Positions 25,546 to 36,099 of a stretch of 64,000 bases of DNA are shown here, piece by piece. Position 1 is the stretch's first letter. Each line of letters begins with the position of its first letter. Position numbers and translations under genes: made by a program. Origin of the DNA: Symbiodinium natans. Taxonomy: Eukaryota > Sar > Dinophyceae > Suessiales > Symbiodiniaceae. The notes below the pieces were generated by a model. It was not told the origin of the DNA and did not search any database. It saw nothing but the letters and a program-made list of their open reading frames with translations. The stretch spans positions 173,968 to 237,967 of the forward strand of contig CAJNDS010000007.1 of the NCBI GenBank assembly GCA_905221605.1, written 5' to 3'.

Positions 25546-25670
25546 TAGGGTTTATAGGGTTTATAGGGTTTATAGGGTTTGTAGGGTTTATAGGGTTTAT
25601 AGGGTTTATAGGGTTTGGGGTTTGGGTTTGGGGTTTGGGGTTTGGGGTTTAGGCTTTCAGGGTTCTGGGT
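25546..25670 (+). repeat. 9-bp telomere-like satellite (GGGTTTATA)
   Basis: GGGTTTATA, one unit GGGTTTGTA, then GGGTTTG units. It encodes a VYRVYR-type frame that is an artefact. The same 9-mer in the other orientation forms 28811-29010. Confidence 0.93.
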
Positions 25671-25889
25671 TTGGGCCTTATAGGATTTACGGTTGAGGGT
25701 TAGCGGCGTCTAGGGTCAAGGGTTTTAGAATGCCCAGGAAAGCCCATTTGATAAACCCTGAACCCTAAACCCTCAATCGCTGGAGTTCAGGATGCGAAAG
25801 GGTGGCAAGAGCACCAGCAGTGGCAGGCAGCTCGAGTCCTGCCAAAGGGTTTGTGGTTTAGGGTTTAGGGTTTAGGGTTTAGGGTTAGT

Positions 25890-26400
25890 GGTTTTGGGGC
25901 TTTTGGGCCCTCGGGGCTTGTGGGGATTTTACTGTAGCAGTTGAGGGCTGCAGGATGTTGGTTGCGTCTTTAGAGGTTTGGGGGTTTGAGGCCTGGTTTT
26001 CCGGGCTTTGAGTTGGTTGGGCTTTAGGCTTTAGCGTTGAGGGTTTGTTGTTGTTTGCCCCAAAACCCTAAATCGTGCGAAAATGATAACATGGAATGCG
26101 CGAAAAGAACAACAACGACACGAGCACAAGATAGAAAAGGACCGAAACAACTGATATTCAAGGGGCCACTAAGCCAGATCCCACTGCTTCTCTGCACTCT
26201 GACTCGTTAATATACGGCCCTCACCAAGAGTACAAAATTAGTTCCGAATTCTCTTGACACTGCGTCCATAAAGCCAGACAAGTAGTTCAGAGTTCTTAAC
26301 CCTAAACTCTTGACAAAGCCTTCCACCAGGGCACCAAGCGGATCGAGCCACGCCTCTACCGGCGCCCTGGCTGCTTGGGAACTTTGTCTGCGGGGCTTGG
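25890..26400. other. Unique DNA, no gene recognised
   Basis: G-rich degenerate sequence to 26060, then about 330 bases of balanced unique sequence without a convincing ORF. Confidence 0.5.
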
Positions 26401-27275
26401 GGGTTTAGGGTTTAGGGTTTAGGGTTTAGGGTTTAGGGTTCAGGGATCCCCCAAAGGTTTGGGTAATTATTGGCCATTGGTCATCCAGCTGGTGGAGACC
26501 ATGGGCCGCAAATAGTGAAGTTTAGCCAGTTGAAGTGAGTTTGGGGTTTAGGGTTTAGGGTTTAGGGTTTAGGGTTTAGGGTTTAGGGTTTAGGGTGCAA
26601 ACGTTCGAGGCTGCTCTGTGCGAACACAAGGACACCAGACCTGCTTTCTGAATTGAAGGGGGTTGACTCAACCCCTCCCCCCCCCCCCCCACCCCCTTGA
26701 TGAGGCCTCCCGTAAACTCCAAAACTCCAAACGTCGAATTCCGAATCCCAAATAACCCTCAATTGCCCTAAACCCTGAAACCCTCAACCCCAACCCCCTC
26801 AAACCCCAAACCCCAAACCCCCAACCCCAAAACAAGCCCTAAACCCTAAGCCCTAACAACCCTAAACCCTCAAACCCTCAACCCTAAAGCCTCAAACCCT
26901 CAACCCTAAAGCCTCAAACCATCAACAGACCGGCCCACAGGCTGCCGAGAAGGTCGAAGGCTAACAAGTCCACAGATTTGAGGTTTAGGGTTTAGGGTTT
27001 AGGGTTTAGGGTTTAGGGTTAGGGTGTAGGGTTTCGTTTTTTTTGTTTTCGGGCCCTTTGCCATCTGTGCACCGAACCCTCATCCCTTCCTCGGCCGCCC
27101 TTCCCAGGATTTCCATGCATGCCAGCGCTAGAGCCCCTTGTCAGCAATTCATTGTCCCCTCAACCCTAAACCCGAAACCTCAAACCCTAAACCCGAAACC
27201 CTAAACCCTAAACCCCAAACCCCAAACCCTAAACCCCAACCCCTAAACCCTAAACCCAAAGCCCTGAACCCTAAA
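26400..27275. repeat. Cluster of telomeric tracts, both orientations
   Basis: TTTAGGG at 26403-26445, 26540-26597 and 26981-27035; degenerate CCCTAAA/CCCTCAA at 26755-26935 and CCCTAAA at 27165-27275. A C run is at 26677-26690. Spacers are short and unrelated. Confidence 0.9.
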
Positions 27276-27447
27276 GCCTGTTGTCCTTTGGGTGCTAGGC
27301 CTCTGTTCTTAAAGTGATCAATGCCAACAAGGGGGCCCTTATTGTAGACTACAAAAGTCGTGGCATCCTACAGGCAGCCATGTGCTGTGTCCAGATTTTT
27401 CGGGAAGACAACATTCGCAACTTAAGAAGCCTTCCTCCTCGACTTCT

Positions 27448-27798
27448 ATGGAAGACATCCTGTCAAATATTATCCTTGCGATCCTGAATCACGAGGATGA
27501 ACTCTCAGCCTTGCGCTAGCATCACGGATGGATCTTCTACGCTTCGGTGCAGCCACCCAGCAGCGTAGTACCATCACTTACGACCATTCAACAGAAGTGG
27601 CGACAGGATCGTACCAAGGCAGCCCAAGAACTACCGGTGCGCTTGGTTCTCTTTTCTGGCCTGTTGCATGAACTCAACGCAAGATTGAATGCTCTCGATT
27701 ACCAGAATCTAGCGCGTGAGACAGGTGCGAGGACGGCATCACACAGACGAGAATCCAGAATACTACTGGATTTAGCGTTGAAGAGCGTAGGGTTCTAG
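27448..27798 (+). pseudogene. Degenerate ORF with one in-frame stop
   Basis: From the ATG at 27448 the frame reads MEDILSNIILAILNHEDELS, meets TAG at 27517, and continues in the same frame (HHGWIFYASVQ and on) to 27798, about 115 codons in all. The layout, a helical ILxxILNHEDELSALR segment followed by an LVLFSGLLHELNARL helix, reminds me of an abundant repetitive ORF family in Symbiodiniaceae. I cannot verify this here. The stop and short length indicate a decayed copy. Confidence 0.5.
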
Positions 27799-27918
27799 GG
27801 TCTAGGGATAGGTGCTATGTAACATGTTCTCTTATTGGCCCTAGACCCTACACCCTAAACCGTAGGAGGTCGACAGGAATGTGGTAAAGTAGGCTAGATG
27901 GTACGGAAACCATAGAAT

Positions 27919-28032
27919 CTAGGATGCCCAGTAGTACCCTTATTCCCTTTTTGGTAGGTTTAGGTTCCCTTATAAACCCCTTTAAACAAAACAGGGCACC
28001 CTTTTTCATCCTAGGTTACTGGGCAACCTAGG
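27919..28032. mobile_element. MITE-like element linking families A and B
   Basis: AGGATGCCCAGTAGTACC at the start pairs with GGTTACTGGGCAACCT at the end. The inner sequence (AGGTTCCCTTATAAACCCC, CCTAGGTTACT) is of family B, while the ends are of family A. Confidence 0.75.
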
Positions 28033-28129
28033 AATGTACGGTATACCCGGACCCATCTTCTGGTCAAACATTTTGACGGTGACAAGCGTAACCGCACAGG
28101 CCCGATGTACCCGTTCACCCGACCTCAAG

Positions 28130-28350
28130 CCCTAAACCCTTATAACCCTAAACCCTGAACCCTTATAAACTTATGATAAACCCTAAAAACCTAGAACCCT
28201 AACACCCCGTAACCCTAGAACCCCTAAAACCCTAAAACCCTAAACCCCAAACCCCAAAACCCTATGTACCCTATGTAAACCCTAAACTCTAAGTCTAAGC
28301 CCTAAACACCCTAAACCGCCAAACAACCCTAATACCCTAAACCCCTAACA
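28130..28350 (-). repeat. Degenerate telomeric tract (CCCTAAA, CCCTATAA)
   Basis: Mixed units with many substitutions. No clean run longer than three units. Confidence 0.75.
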
Positions 28351-28561
28351 CCCCGGACCTTTTCTCAGTCCCTAAGATGGCGTCTTTTCGAGTTCGGTGG
28401 GATCACGCCGACAGAGCCCTAATCGCGAGAATCGTGAACCTCTGTACGCCCGATGGATTCCAACAAGTTTAGGGTTTAGGGTTTAGGGCTTAGGGTTTCG
28501 GTGTATCAGAAAGCGCAGGAGCGGGAAAGTTTACAGGCTTCAGGGACAAAAAGTTGAGCCA

Positions 28562-28676
28562 GGTAGGAGTTAGTCCTTCGGAGCTACACTACTAGTTGAT
28601 TAAGAACCCCCCCCTCCCCAACAAGATCAGATGCAATACTCCCGTATAATCCCTTTATTGCCTTTATAAGGAAGAA

Positions 28677-28716
<40 letters not shown>

Positions 28717-28745
28717 TTTGGGGGGGGGGGGGGCGTTCTTAAGCA
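28562..28745. mobile_element. MITE-like element, family G, copy 1
   Basis: CTACTAGTTGATTAAGAACCCCC at the left and GGGGGGGCGTTCTTAAGC at the right form the ends. TCCCTTTATTGCCTTTATAAGGAAGAATAT in the middle matches the copy at 33606. An AT repeat, 19 T and 14 G follow in the middle. Confidence 0.7.
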
Positions 28746-28810
28746 CATAGTAGCACGGGCCTTTCGAAGAAGAAGTTTGTTCTGCCTGCACGAGGCTTCC
28801 GGATGCCACG

Positions 28811-29026
28811 TACCCTATAAACCCTATAAACCCTATAAACCCTATAAACCCTATAAACCCTATAAACCCTATAAACCCTATAAACCCTATAAACCCTGTA
28901 AACCCTGTAAACCCTATAAACCCTATAAATCCTATAAACCCTATAAACCCCACGAACCCTATAAACCCTACAAACCCTATAAACCCTATAAACTCTATCG
29001 ACCCTAGAAACTGGATAAACCCTAAA
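28811..29026 (-). repeat. 9-bp telomere-like satellite (CCCTATAAA)
   Basis: About 22 units, the first twelve nearly perfect. It gives long but meaningless KPYKPY and FIGFIG frames. Confidence 0.95.
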
Positions 29027-29129
29027 CCCTTACCTGAGTTGCCTCTGAACCCCATGACGACCATGCAGCCGGGGGGGTTTAAGCTTGGGATATGGGGTTT
29101 TAGGGTTTAGGGTTTGAGGGTTAGGGATT

Positions 29130-29242
29130 CTTGGCAGCCCAGTGCTACCCTTTACCCCTTTTTTTTTGGCTCCCGGTTCCCTGAAAAAGTAACCAACCAA
29201 AAAAAGGGTGCCCTTATTATAATATGGTTGCTGGGCTACCAC
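29130..29242. mobile_element. MITE-like element, family A, copy 2
   Basis: CTTGGCAGCCCAG at the start pairs with CTGGGCTACCACG at the end. GCTACCCTTT pairs with AAAAAGGGTGCCC inside. Confidence 0.8.
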
Positions 29243-29423
29243 GGTTTAAGGTTTAGGGTTTAGGGTTTAGGGTTTAGGGTTTAGGGTTTTGGGCTTAGGG
29301 CCCCAAACCTTAAACGTCGTGCCAAGGGCCCACGCCAACCTGGTGCGCCAGGTGTTGACGACCGCGAGGCCGGCCCATTTCTTTTGGGACGCTTTTTTAT
29401 TTTCCTATGTAGTTTTATGGGTT

Positions 29424-29525
29424 GGTGGCCTCTTTAAGTAATTCGGGTTCCTGTTTTATAGGGGTTTCTTGTGAGGTATCTAGGGTCTATCTTAAGGTAT
29501 AAGGGGAACAGATAAAGAGGCCACC
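29424..29525. mobile_element. MITE-like element with 13-bp perfect inverted ends
   Basis: GGTGGCCTCTTTA at the start and TAAAGAGGCCACC at the end are perfect inverted repeats around about 75 bases. No second copy is seen in the window. Confidence 0.75.
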
Positions 29526-30590
29526 GGCCTGTATAAGGCATATGTGGGTGTTTCTGCAATGGGTTTAGGGGTCGGGTTTAGGGCTTAGGCGTCAACACTC
29601 AACCCGCCTCAGCCCCAAGAGAGCCCTACTGGGTTTTAGGGTGTAGGGTTGATAGGGTTTAAGGCTTACGCAGGCTTAGTGTTGACGCCGAACCCTTCAA
29701 GAACCCTAAGCCCTAGTAAGTAAATGCCAGATACCATGCTATACTTATTCTATATGCTATTACCACATTTATGCTACACCTATGCTATATAGTACACTTG
29801 CACGATCCTAAACCCTAAGCTTCCGATAGGGGTCCAAGGGTAGAGTCCCTTGAGTCCTTCCAAGGGGTTTTATACGGGCCCTTAATATTGTCCCTTACCT
29901 TACCTTGGGCCGTTGGGTCTTATAGGTTCTATAAGGGGTAAAGAAGGTGTCCCCCCGTTAAGGGCCCATGCTAACAGACCATGTAACCCCTAACCTTAAA
30001 ACCTAAAATAAACCCTAAGAGAGCGGGGGAATCGTGGAGGTCTCTCGCGCACGTAGCAATCGTGACGCTGGCAGAGCGGCCGGGAGCCTGGGTTGTGGTC
30101 TGAGGGCTTGTGGGGTTTAGGGCTTTAGGGGGTTTAGGGTTTAGGGTTTGGGGGTTCGGGGTTTAGGCTCGGGGGTTTGTAGGAGTTCGGGTTTGGGGGG
30201 GTGTAGAGGACGTGCGTCCTTTGCACAAGAGCATCTACTTGGCCAGCTGTCTCACTCATAGTGGTGCCCTGAAGAAACAGGCCCGCGTAAAAACACAAAG
30301 GACCCTGATTTAGAGAACTTTCCACTTGTAGCACTAGTAGTCCTAGAAGCAGGCACCAAAGAAACCATACCACACAGGGTTTTAGCATAACGAATTCCTT
30401 AGGTTTGCGCTTGCCCTGGGTAGGGTGGCAACGCCAAGTCGCGAGTCGCGCTCACCCGCCTGCCCTTCCCTGTCCCCTGTACGGTTTACGGTTTGGGGTC
30501 TTGGGTTTAAGGTTTAGGGTTTAGGTTGCTCTAGACCCTGGAAATTCAAAGCTGCATAAGGAAGCCACCCAAAAGCTGAACGCTGAGTAC
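29526..30590. other. Mostly unique DNA, no gene recognised
   Basis: Includes an imperfect inverted repeat (ACGGGCCCTTAA near 29873, TTAAGGGCCCAT near 29960) that may be another MITE. Short telomeric tracts are at 30115-30165. The 84-codon minus frame at 30134-30388 ends in telomeric sequence and is doubtful. Confidence 0.45.
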
Positions 30591-30594
30591 CTAC

Positions 30595-31025
30595 CCTAAA
30601 CCTTAAGCTTTAAACCTAAACCCTAAACCTCAAATTCCCCTAAAGCTGAAATACCCCTAAACCTTAAACACCCCTAAACTTTTCTTCCCTACACCCTAGG
30701 CCCTGGGCCCTCTGAACCTTAAGTACCCCTAACCCACCCAAAGCCTTAAATACCCCGAAACCCTAACGCTAAGCCCTAAACCCCTAACCCCTAAACCCTA
30801 GACCCTAAACCCTAAACCCCTAACCCCTGACTACCCAAAGCCTCAGACTCCCGAAGTCCGAGACCCCAGTTGGCCAAAGCAAAGGCCGTGGGTCTTCGAT
30901 TCCGCAGAGCCGGCGGCCCAAGCAATGCAACCGAGGTTGAGGATTTAGGGTTTAGGGTTTAGGGTTGAGGGTTTAGGGTTTAGGGTTTAGGGTATTGGGG
31001 TTTAGGGTTTAGGGTTTAAGGTTTA
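30595..31025. repeat. Degenerate CCCTAAA tract and a TTTAGGG tract
   Basis: Old, mutated CCCTAAA-like units at 30595-30830; TTTAGGG at 30945-31025. Confidence 0.8.
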
Positions 31026-31200
31026 GTTCAAAATGGGGCTATACCCACACACGAATTTGGCGAACCTGCCAGGACAGGTGTTTGGTTTGGGGGTGCTTGT
31101 TCCAGATGCCATGTCGGCCCGAGGGCGAATGGTTGCTTGGGTGACCGTTGCTGTATACAAGTCCTCATGAGGGACTAGGGAATGCAGTTATGTGTCTATA

Positions 31201-31300
31201 TGTCAGGGCCCTATTTTCCTTGTTTTAGGGTTGGGGTTCCCTTATAATCCCCTTAAAACCAAAAAGGGTACCCTTTTCTTCCTAGGTTACTCCCGGGTGT
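31201..31300. mobile_element. MITE-like element, family B, copy 4
   Basis: GGGGTTCCCTTATAATCC, AAAAAGGGTACCCTTTT and CCTAGGTTACTCCCGGG are present in the family order. The left end is less certain. Confidence 0.7.
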
Positions 31301-32027
31301 AGAAGTCTATACCTACACCCTAGATTTCTTGCTACTGTCGGGGTTGAAGCTTGAGCCAAGAGCGCCGGGCTCAGGCACTACTTGCCGGGTCTGAACTTGC
31401 CCCGGCTGCTACGCGACCTGGACATCCCTGTGTGCGCCAGGGAGTTTTCAACAGGGTTCAGGGTTTAATTCTTGTTTCGGGTGTATAGGGTTTAGGGGTT
31501 GAAGGCGTTTCTTGCGAGTTTGAAGGGCTAGACTAGAAGGTTTTCGGAGGTTTGGGGTTTGGAATAGGGCTTGGAGCCTGTGACCAGAAGCTGTTGAACC
31601 TCAAACGGTTCACGGCTGGGCCAGGGGACCCTAAATCTGAGCCCTGAAGCCGAAACTAACAATCCTCTGTCCGCCCTGACAACCGTAAATACCCCTAAGC
31701 CCTATAAAACCCTTAACGATATACATTGCAGGCCCCAAACTCCAAAACCCCTAAACCCCTAAGCCCTAAGCCCTGAACGCTATAACTCCTACAGAACTCC
31801 TATAATCCCTATAAACCCCAAACCCTCATAAACTCTATAAGCCCTACACCCTAAGTCCTGCAACCGGTCCTGCACCGCATTGTCCAGGCTATTCGGTTCA
31901 GGGTTTAGGGTTTAGGGTTCAGGGTTTAGGGTTTAGGGTTTAGAGTTTGCAGCCCCAGGTACTATGCGGTGGAGTACCGCCAGCCGAGCCGGAATCCCTC
32001 CCTCGTGGCTCGGCAGGGGTTTTGGCG
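31300..32027. other. Unique DNA with short telomeric tracts
   Basis: Degenerate units at 31680-31870 and a TTTAGGG/TTCAGGG tract at 31900-31950. No gene recognised. Confidence 0.45.
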
Positions 32028-32119
32028 TCCCTAAACCCTAAACCGTAAACCCTGAAACCTTAAACCCTAAACCCTAAATCCTAATTAAACCCTAAACCCT
32101 AAACCCTAGACCCTTGGGC

Positions 32120-32410
32120 CGTTCTTGGATTCCAGGTTTGTAGGCTTAGCGTCTCGGACAGCTCGGCCATCCCAACTTCAGAACAAGATTTGAGGATCGC
32201 TGGGCTCGAAGGAACAATGAAGACGCAGAGGGTCTGCAGAGTCTTTCCGCCCACGCTTCCAACATGGTCCTCGTCGCCGGTAGAGTCGACGTGGTGCCGC
32301 TTCCAAAGACCTGCGCTTTCAAACGAAACCTGAAATTCAACAAGGCCTTAATATAGGGGTCGGAATAGTTGCGAATGTTATGTCCTTTCCACTTCAAGAC
32401 ATGGAAGAAC
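32120..32410 (-). other. Unique block with an open minus frame
   Basis: An 83-codon minus frame (32146-32397) with balanced composition (TTSTLPATRTMLEAWAERLC and on). It may be an old exon piece. No family recognised and no start or stop context that convinces. Confidence 0.3.
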
Positions 32411-32670
32411 TCTTAGTTGCAGCGTCTTCCAGTCTCTGGTTTGACGTTCAGAAACCCAGATATTGTCTTGAGACATGGTTTAGGGTTCAGGGTTGAGGAT
32501 CACTGCTACCCTAAACCCACACTACTTTGCCAGAGCATTCGAAAAAAAAATGCTCCTTCACCTCTATATCCTTGGGAATCCAAGTGTCGTCATCCTGTCT
32601 GTTTATGGTTTCGGGTCTTGGGGCTGGAGGTTCTTAGGGTTTTAGGGCAGTGGAGCTCTTTGGGGAAATA

Positions 32671-33035
32671 GGGTTTAGGGTTTAGGGTTTAGGGTTTAGG
32701 GTTGGTGGCTTCAAGGTTTTTTGGTTTAGGGCTTGCGGGTTTAAGGGCTTAAGAATTTGGGGTGTTGAAGGTTGTTCTTTGTTTTTTTGGAGGGGGGTCG
32801 ATTTAGGGTCCCATACAGGGGTTGGCGGGTTCAGAGCCCGGATATTGCACATTGCCCTTCTTGGAGGTTCAGGTTACTCATAACCCAATTCTATGTGCAG
32901 CCAGAACCCACTTATATACTGCCCCTTGGAGTCCCCTGAGAGGGTTTCGGGTTTGGGGTGTAAGGTTTAGGGTTTAGGGTTTTGGGTTTAGGGTTTAGGG
33001 TTTAGGGTTTAAATTAGGGTTTAGGGTTTAGGGTG
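32671..33035 (+). repeat. Telomeric tracts around unique DNA
   Basis: TTTAGGG at 32671-32705 and 32960-33035, with about 250 bases of unique sequence between. Confidence 0.88.
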
Positions 33036-33134
33036 TATAAGTGCAGTAACCATTGAGTTTAAAAAGAAGCAGCCAAAAGACTGAGGAATCGCCGCCTTCG
33101 GTCAGCAAGCGGCTGGTGGGGCTCCCAGGGGAGG

Positions 33135-33240
33135 GTTTAGGGTTTAGGGTTTAGGGTTTAGGGTTTAGGGTTTCGGGTTTCGGGTTTCGGGTTTCGGGTT
33201 TCGGGTTTCGGATTCCGGGTTTCGGGTTTCGGGTTTCGGG
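33135..33240 (+). repeat. TTTAGGG array turning into a GGGTTTC array
   Basis: Six TTTAGGG units, then about ten GGGTTTC units from 33172. The variant is amplified as a block. Confidence 0.93.
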
Positions 33241-33605
33241 CGTGGTGGGCCGATTTGGATTTGTTTTTGCATGTCTATAGCTTCGAATGCCTATTATGTA
33301 GCCCTATACAACCAACCCTACATGATCCTGTGGATCTCCGAGCATTTGTGTTTTTGTGCCCTTACCCCCCTCCCCCTTACATTCACCCAGAGGGGAGTCG
33401 GGGATGGGATGCCGAATGTCTGAATGGTTCTGGGTTTGGGGTGTTAGGTTTTTAGGAGGGATGGGATAAGATTTACGAGTTTTGGGGGTTGGGGTTTGGG
33501 TTTTGGCCTTTGGTTTATGGTACGCAACTCCAACCTTGCGCATGAGTACCCTGAACTGTTCATGCGATCGTGTTCTAGTTTCCTCACAGTCCAGTATGTA
33601 GGCCC

Positions 33606-33740
33606 CTCCCTAAGCTACTAGTTGCTTTAGAACTCCCAGAATAGGCAAACAAGCACCAGACAAGAATCCCTTTATTACTCTTACAAGAAAAGAATATCTT
33701 CATTTTTTTTTGGGGGGGGGGTTCTTAAGCTTAAAGCAAA
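33606..33740. mobile_element. MITE-like element, family G, copy 2
   Basis: CTACTAGTTGCTTTAGAAC at the left and GGGGGTTCTTAAGC at the right. AATCCCTTTATTACTCTTACAAG and AAGAATAT match copy 1 at 28562. Confidence 0.7.
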
Positions 33741-33825
33741 TAGTCTGTAAAACCCCAAGCCCGAAACCTGAAACCCTAAACCCTAAACCCTAAACCCCTA
33801 GACCCTAAACCCTAAACCCCAGACC

Positions 33826-33912
33826 TCTCATCAAAATGCTTTCAAAGCGCTGCGAGGCCATGGAAGACTTCCTGTCCACGATCCAGCTCCCCAAGGGTGC
33901 AAGGACTGCTTG
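33826..33912 (+). pseudogene. Exon-like shred between telomeric tracts
   Basis: The frame PLIKMLSKRCEAMEDFLSTI and on is open for about 30 codons and looks like an amphipathic helix. CCCTAAA lies before and TTTAGGG after. No family recognised. Confidence 0.4.
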
Positions 33913-33924
33913 GTAGGGTTCTGG

Positions 33925-34060
33925 GTTGAGAGGGTTTAGGGTTTAAGGTTGTTTAGGGTTGAGGTTGTTTAGGGTTTAGGGTTTTAGGGTTTTAGGGTTT
34001 AGGGTTTGGTCCCTTATTGGCTGGGGTTTAGGGGTTAGGATTTAGGGTTTAGGGGTGGAG
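33925..34060 (+). repeat. Telomeric tract
   Basis: TTTAGGG and TTTTAGGG units with insertions. Confidence 0.85.
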
Positions 34061-34640
34061 GCCGATGGCGTAATGCTCGTGGCCCGTTTTGGGATGACAA
34101 TAGGCAGAGAGTCTGGTCGCTCCAGTATACCCCTGTGTCGCAAAGCACAGGCCACCCATAGCCCGTAAAGGTTAAGGCCTTTGAGAGTCCAAAACCTACT
34201 TTTTTGTAGGTTCTTGGCATGATAAAGCCGTACAGGCTTAGGGTTCTTGGAACCTACAACAGAGTAGGTATTTGGGTCTCTTAAGAATATACCGTGAAGC
34301 CCCTCCTTTTTGCGCCGAACTGTTGTTAAAACACCCCTACGCTCGAGAGGGCATGAAGAATGGCAAGCAAAGTTCACCAGAGCTCAAAGAAGTCCCTAAA
34401 GCATGAAAGCCTATGCCCCTCAACTTACCCTAAACCCTTAGTCCCTAAAACCCTAAAACCCTACACCCCAGGTTACAGCCCGAGACCCCAAGCCCTAAAG
34501 CCCGAAAGCCTTAAATCGCAGATACAACCTCCTCTCCATTGGCGACTCCATGGCGGAGAGGGAAGCAGCAAGGCTTGTAGTGGATGAAGAGGGATTTCGG
34601 GCAGGGACTGGGAGAGGTGTTAGAGCTCTTCGCTTTGTGT
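34060..34640. other. Unique DNA, no gene recognised
   Basis: Degenerate CCCTAAA-like units at 34425-34510. The 111-codon minus frame at 34042-34377 starts in telomeric sequence and is not convincing. Confidence 0.4.
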
Positions 34641-34715
34641 TTAGGGTTTAGGGTTTAGGGGGTTTAGGGGGTTTAGGGGTTTGGGGTTTAGGGTTTGGGG
34701 TTTAGGGGCTAGGGT
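34640..34715 (+). repeat. Telomeric tract (TTTAGGG, TTTAGGGG)
   Basis: About ten units, several with one extra G. Confidence 0.9.
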
Positions 34716-34976
34716 TCTTCGTTTTGGGCCTTGTTGGGGGCGCTCTTGGCCATAATTTTCAGAGGTGGACGGCAGCCTAAGCCGACGTAGTCCCCAGACT
34801 GTTGTAAGACCACGACCACTGCACGTTGCAAGCGCCACTTACGTGAGCACGATCCAGGGCCCGCGTTAGCTATACTACACCCTAAAGCCTAAACCCTAAA
34901 CCCTAAAACGGTCCTAAACCCTATATAGCCCTCGATCCTGCACTTTGCCCATGGTCGGCCCTGCCCTCTCTTCAGG

Positions 34977-35100
34977 ACATCGAGTCAAGCGGAGTACAGG
35001 GAATGAAGTATTTTAGGGTTTAGGGTTTAGGGTTTAGGGATGCTAGATCCCCCACAGATCTCTTCGGCATCGAGTCACGCCGTGTGCCGGTGGGTAGGGA
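34977..35100 (+). repeat. Diverged direct repeat around a telomeric tract
   Basis: GACATCGAGTCAAGCGGAGTAC (34977 on) and GGCATCGAGTCACGCCGTGTGCC (35066 on) flank a TTTAGGG tract of about 30 bases. Both copies also follow CTCTTC(AG). Confidence 0.6.
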
Positions 35101-35536
35101 GCCCCACAGAGGCTGGGCACCTCTTGATCTGCGACTCTGCCCCTCGTTGACTTCGGTCTGAGCGCGCCTCTGCCGCGTAGTTGTCACTTTCTTTATATGT
35201 ATTCTGGGTCCTTGTTGGCTTTAATTTTACATTTTTGTTGTCATAAAAGCCCAATAAGGGTGAGAAATGAGAATTCTCAATATAGCCCCAGTATCCAGCT
35301 GGCCTGCGAGTCTCGCGTTCACTTGTAGTCTTGTCCTGGTTCTGGGGACACGCACCCGGAGGTTTTGTGCGCCCTCAAAGGTAGGATGTGGCCGAAACTC
35401 CCGGAGCCCCACCCTTCACTTGAAAGCCCCTAACGTCAACTCCCAACGCCTGAAACATAAACCGCCCAAATTAGATCCTGAACCCTAAGACCAAGTTGTA
35501 AGACCCTCTACCCTGAACTCCTAAACCAAAGTCCTG

Positions 35537-35634
35537 GCAAGCATCCGGAGGCACATAAACCCTCTAAACCCTAAACCCTAAACCCTAAGCCCTAAGCCCT
35601 AAACCCTAAACCCTAAAGCAAGCATCCGGAGGCA
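35537..35634 (-). repeat. Telomeric tract flanked by a perfect 17-bp direct repeat
   Basis: GCAAGCATCCGGAGGCA stands at 35537-35553 and 35618-35634. Between lie about 64 bases of CCCTAAA, starting with ACATAAACCCT. The repeat is non-telomeric and perfect, so it is best read as a target duplication. Confidence 0.9.
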
Positions 35635-35726
35635 TGCGGGAGGCGCCTTGGCGAAACAAGCGTCGAGGCTGATGACCCCCTTGCCGGGCTCCCGGCGCCG
35701 GCGCTACAAAGGTTTCAGTGGGGTTG

Positions 35727-35850
35727 GGTTTATGGGTTTATGGGTTTATGGGTTTATGGGTTTATGGGGTTATGGGGTTATGGGGTTGTCGGTTTATGGG
35801 TTTATGGGTTTATTGGTTTATGGGTTTATGGGCTTGGGGTTCGGGGATTG
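35727..35850 (+). repeat. 8-bp satellite (GGGTTTAT)
   Basis: About 14 units of GGGTTTAT or GGGGTTAT, followed by TTTGGGG. Confidence 0.93.
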
Positions 35851-35944
35851 GGGTTTGAGGTTTGGGGTTTCGGGTTGTTCAACCTGGTTTAGGTTTTAGG
35901 CCAGAGTTTAGAATTGAATAGAAGGGGTGTCGGAGACTCGGGGT

Positions 35945-36085
35945 AGGACTGAGTTCAGGGGGGTAGGATAAGGGGGACCCTTAAAAGGGAACCCTTCTGA
36001 ACCCTCTTCTGGCTCTCTTAAACAGGGACCTTATTGAGAGGGTCTATATCCCAAAGGGTCCCCCTAATCCTATCCCCTTGTGTGT
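35945..36085. mobile_element. Hairpin element, about 140 bp
   Basis: GGATAAGGGGGACCCTT at the left pairs with AAGGGTCCCCCTAATCCTATCC at the right; inner parts such as CCCTTCTGAACCCTCT pair less well. No other copy seen. Confidence 0.7.
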
Positions 36086-36099
36086 AGGCTTGATGGCTA

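Noticed and set aside
25499-25696. Plus ORF rich in VYRVYR
   Set aside because: It is the translation of the GGGTTTATA satellite.
28627-29064. 145-codon minus ORF and 76-codon plus ORF (FIGFIG and KPYKPY)
   Set aside because: Both read through the CCCTATAAA satellite and a homopolymer; the 9-base unit stays open in frame by arithmetic.
31350-31361. Second spliced-leader relic (CTTGAGCCAA on plus, its complement on minus)
   Set aside because: Only 10 bases match and the upstream bases do not follow the leader.
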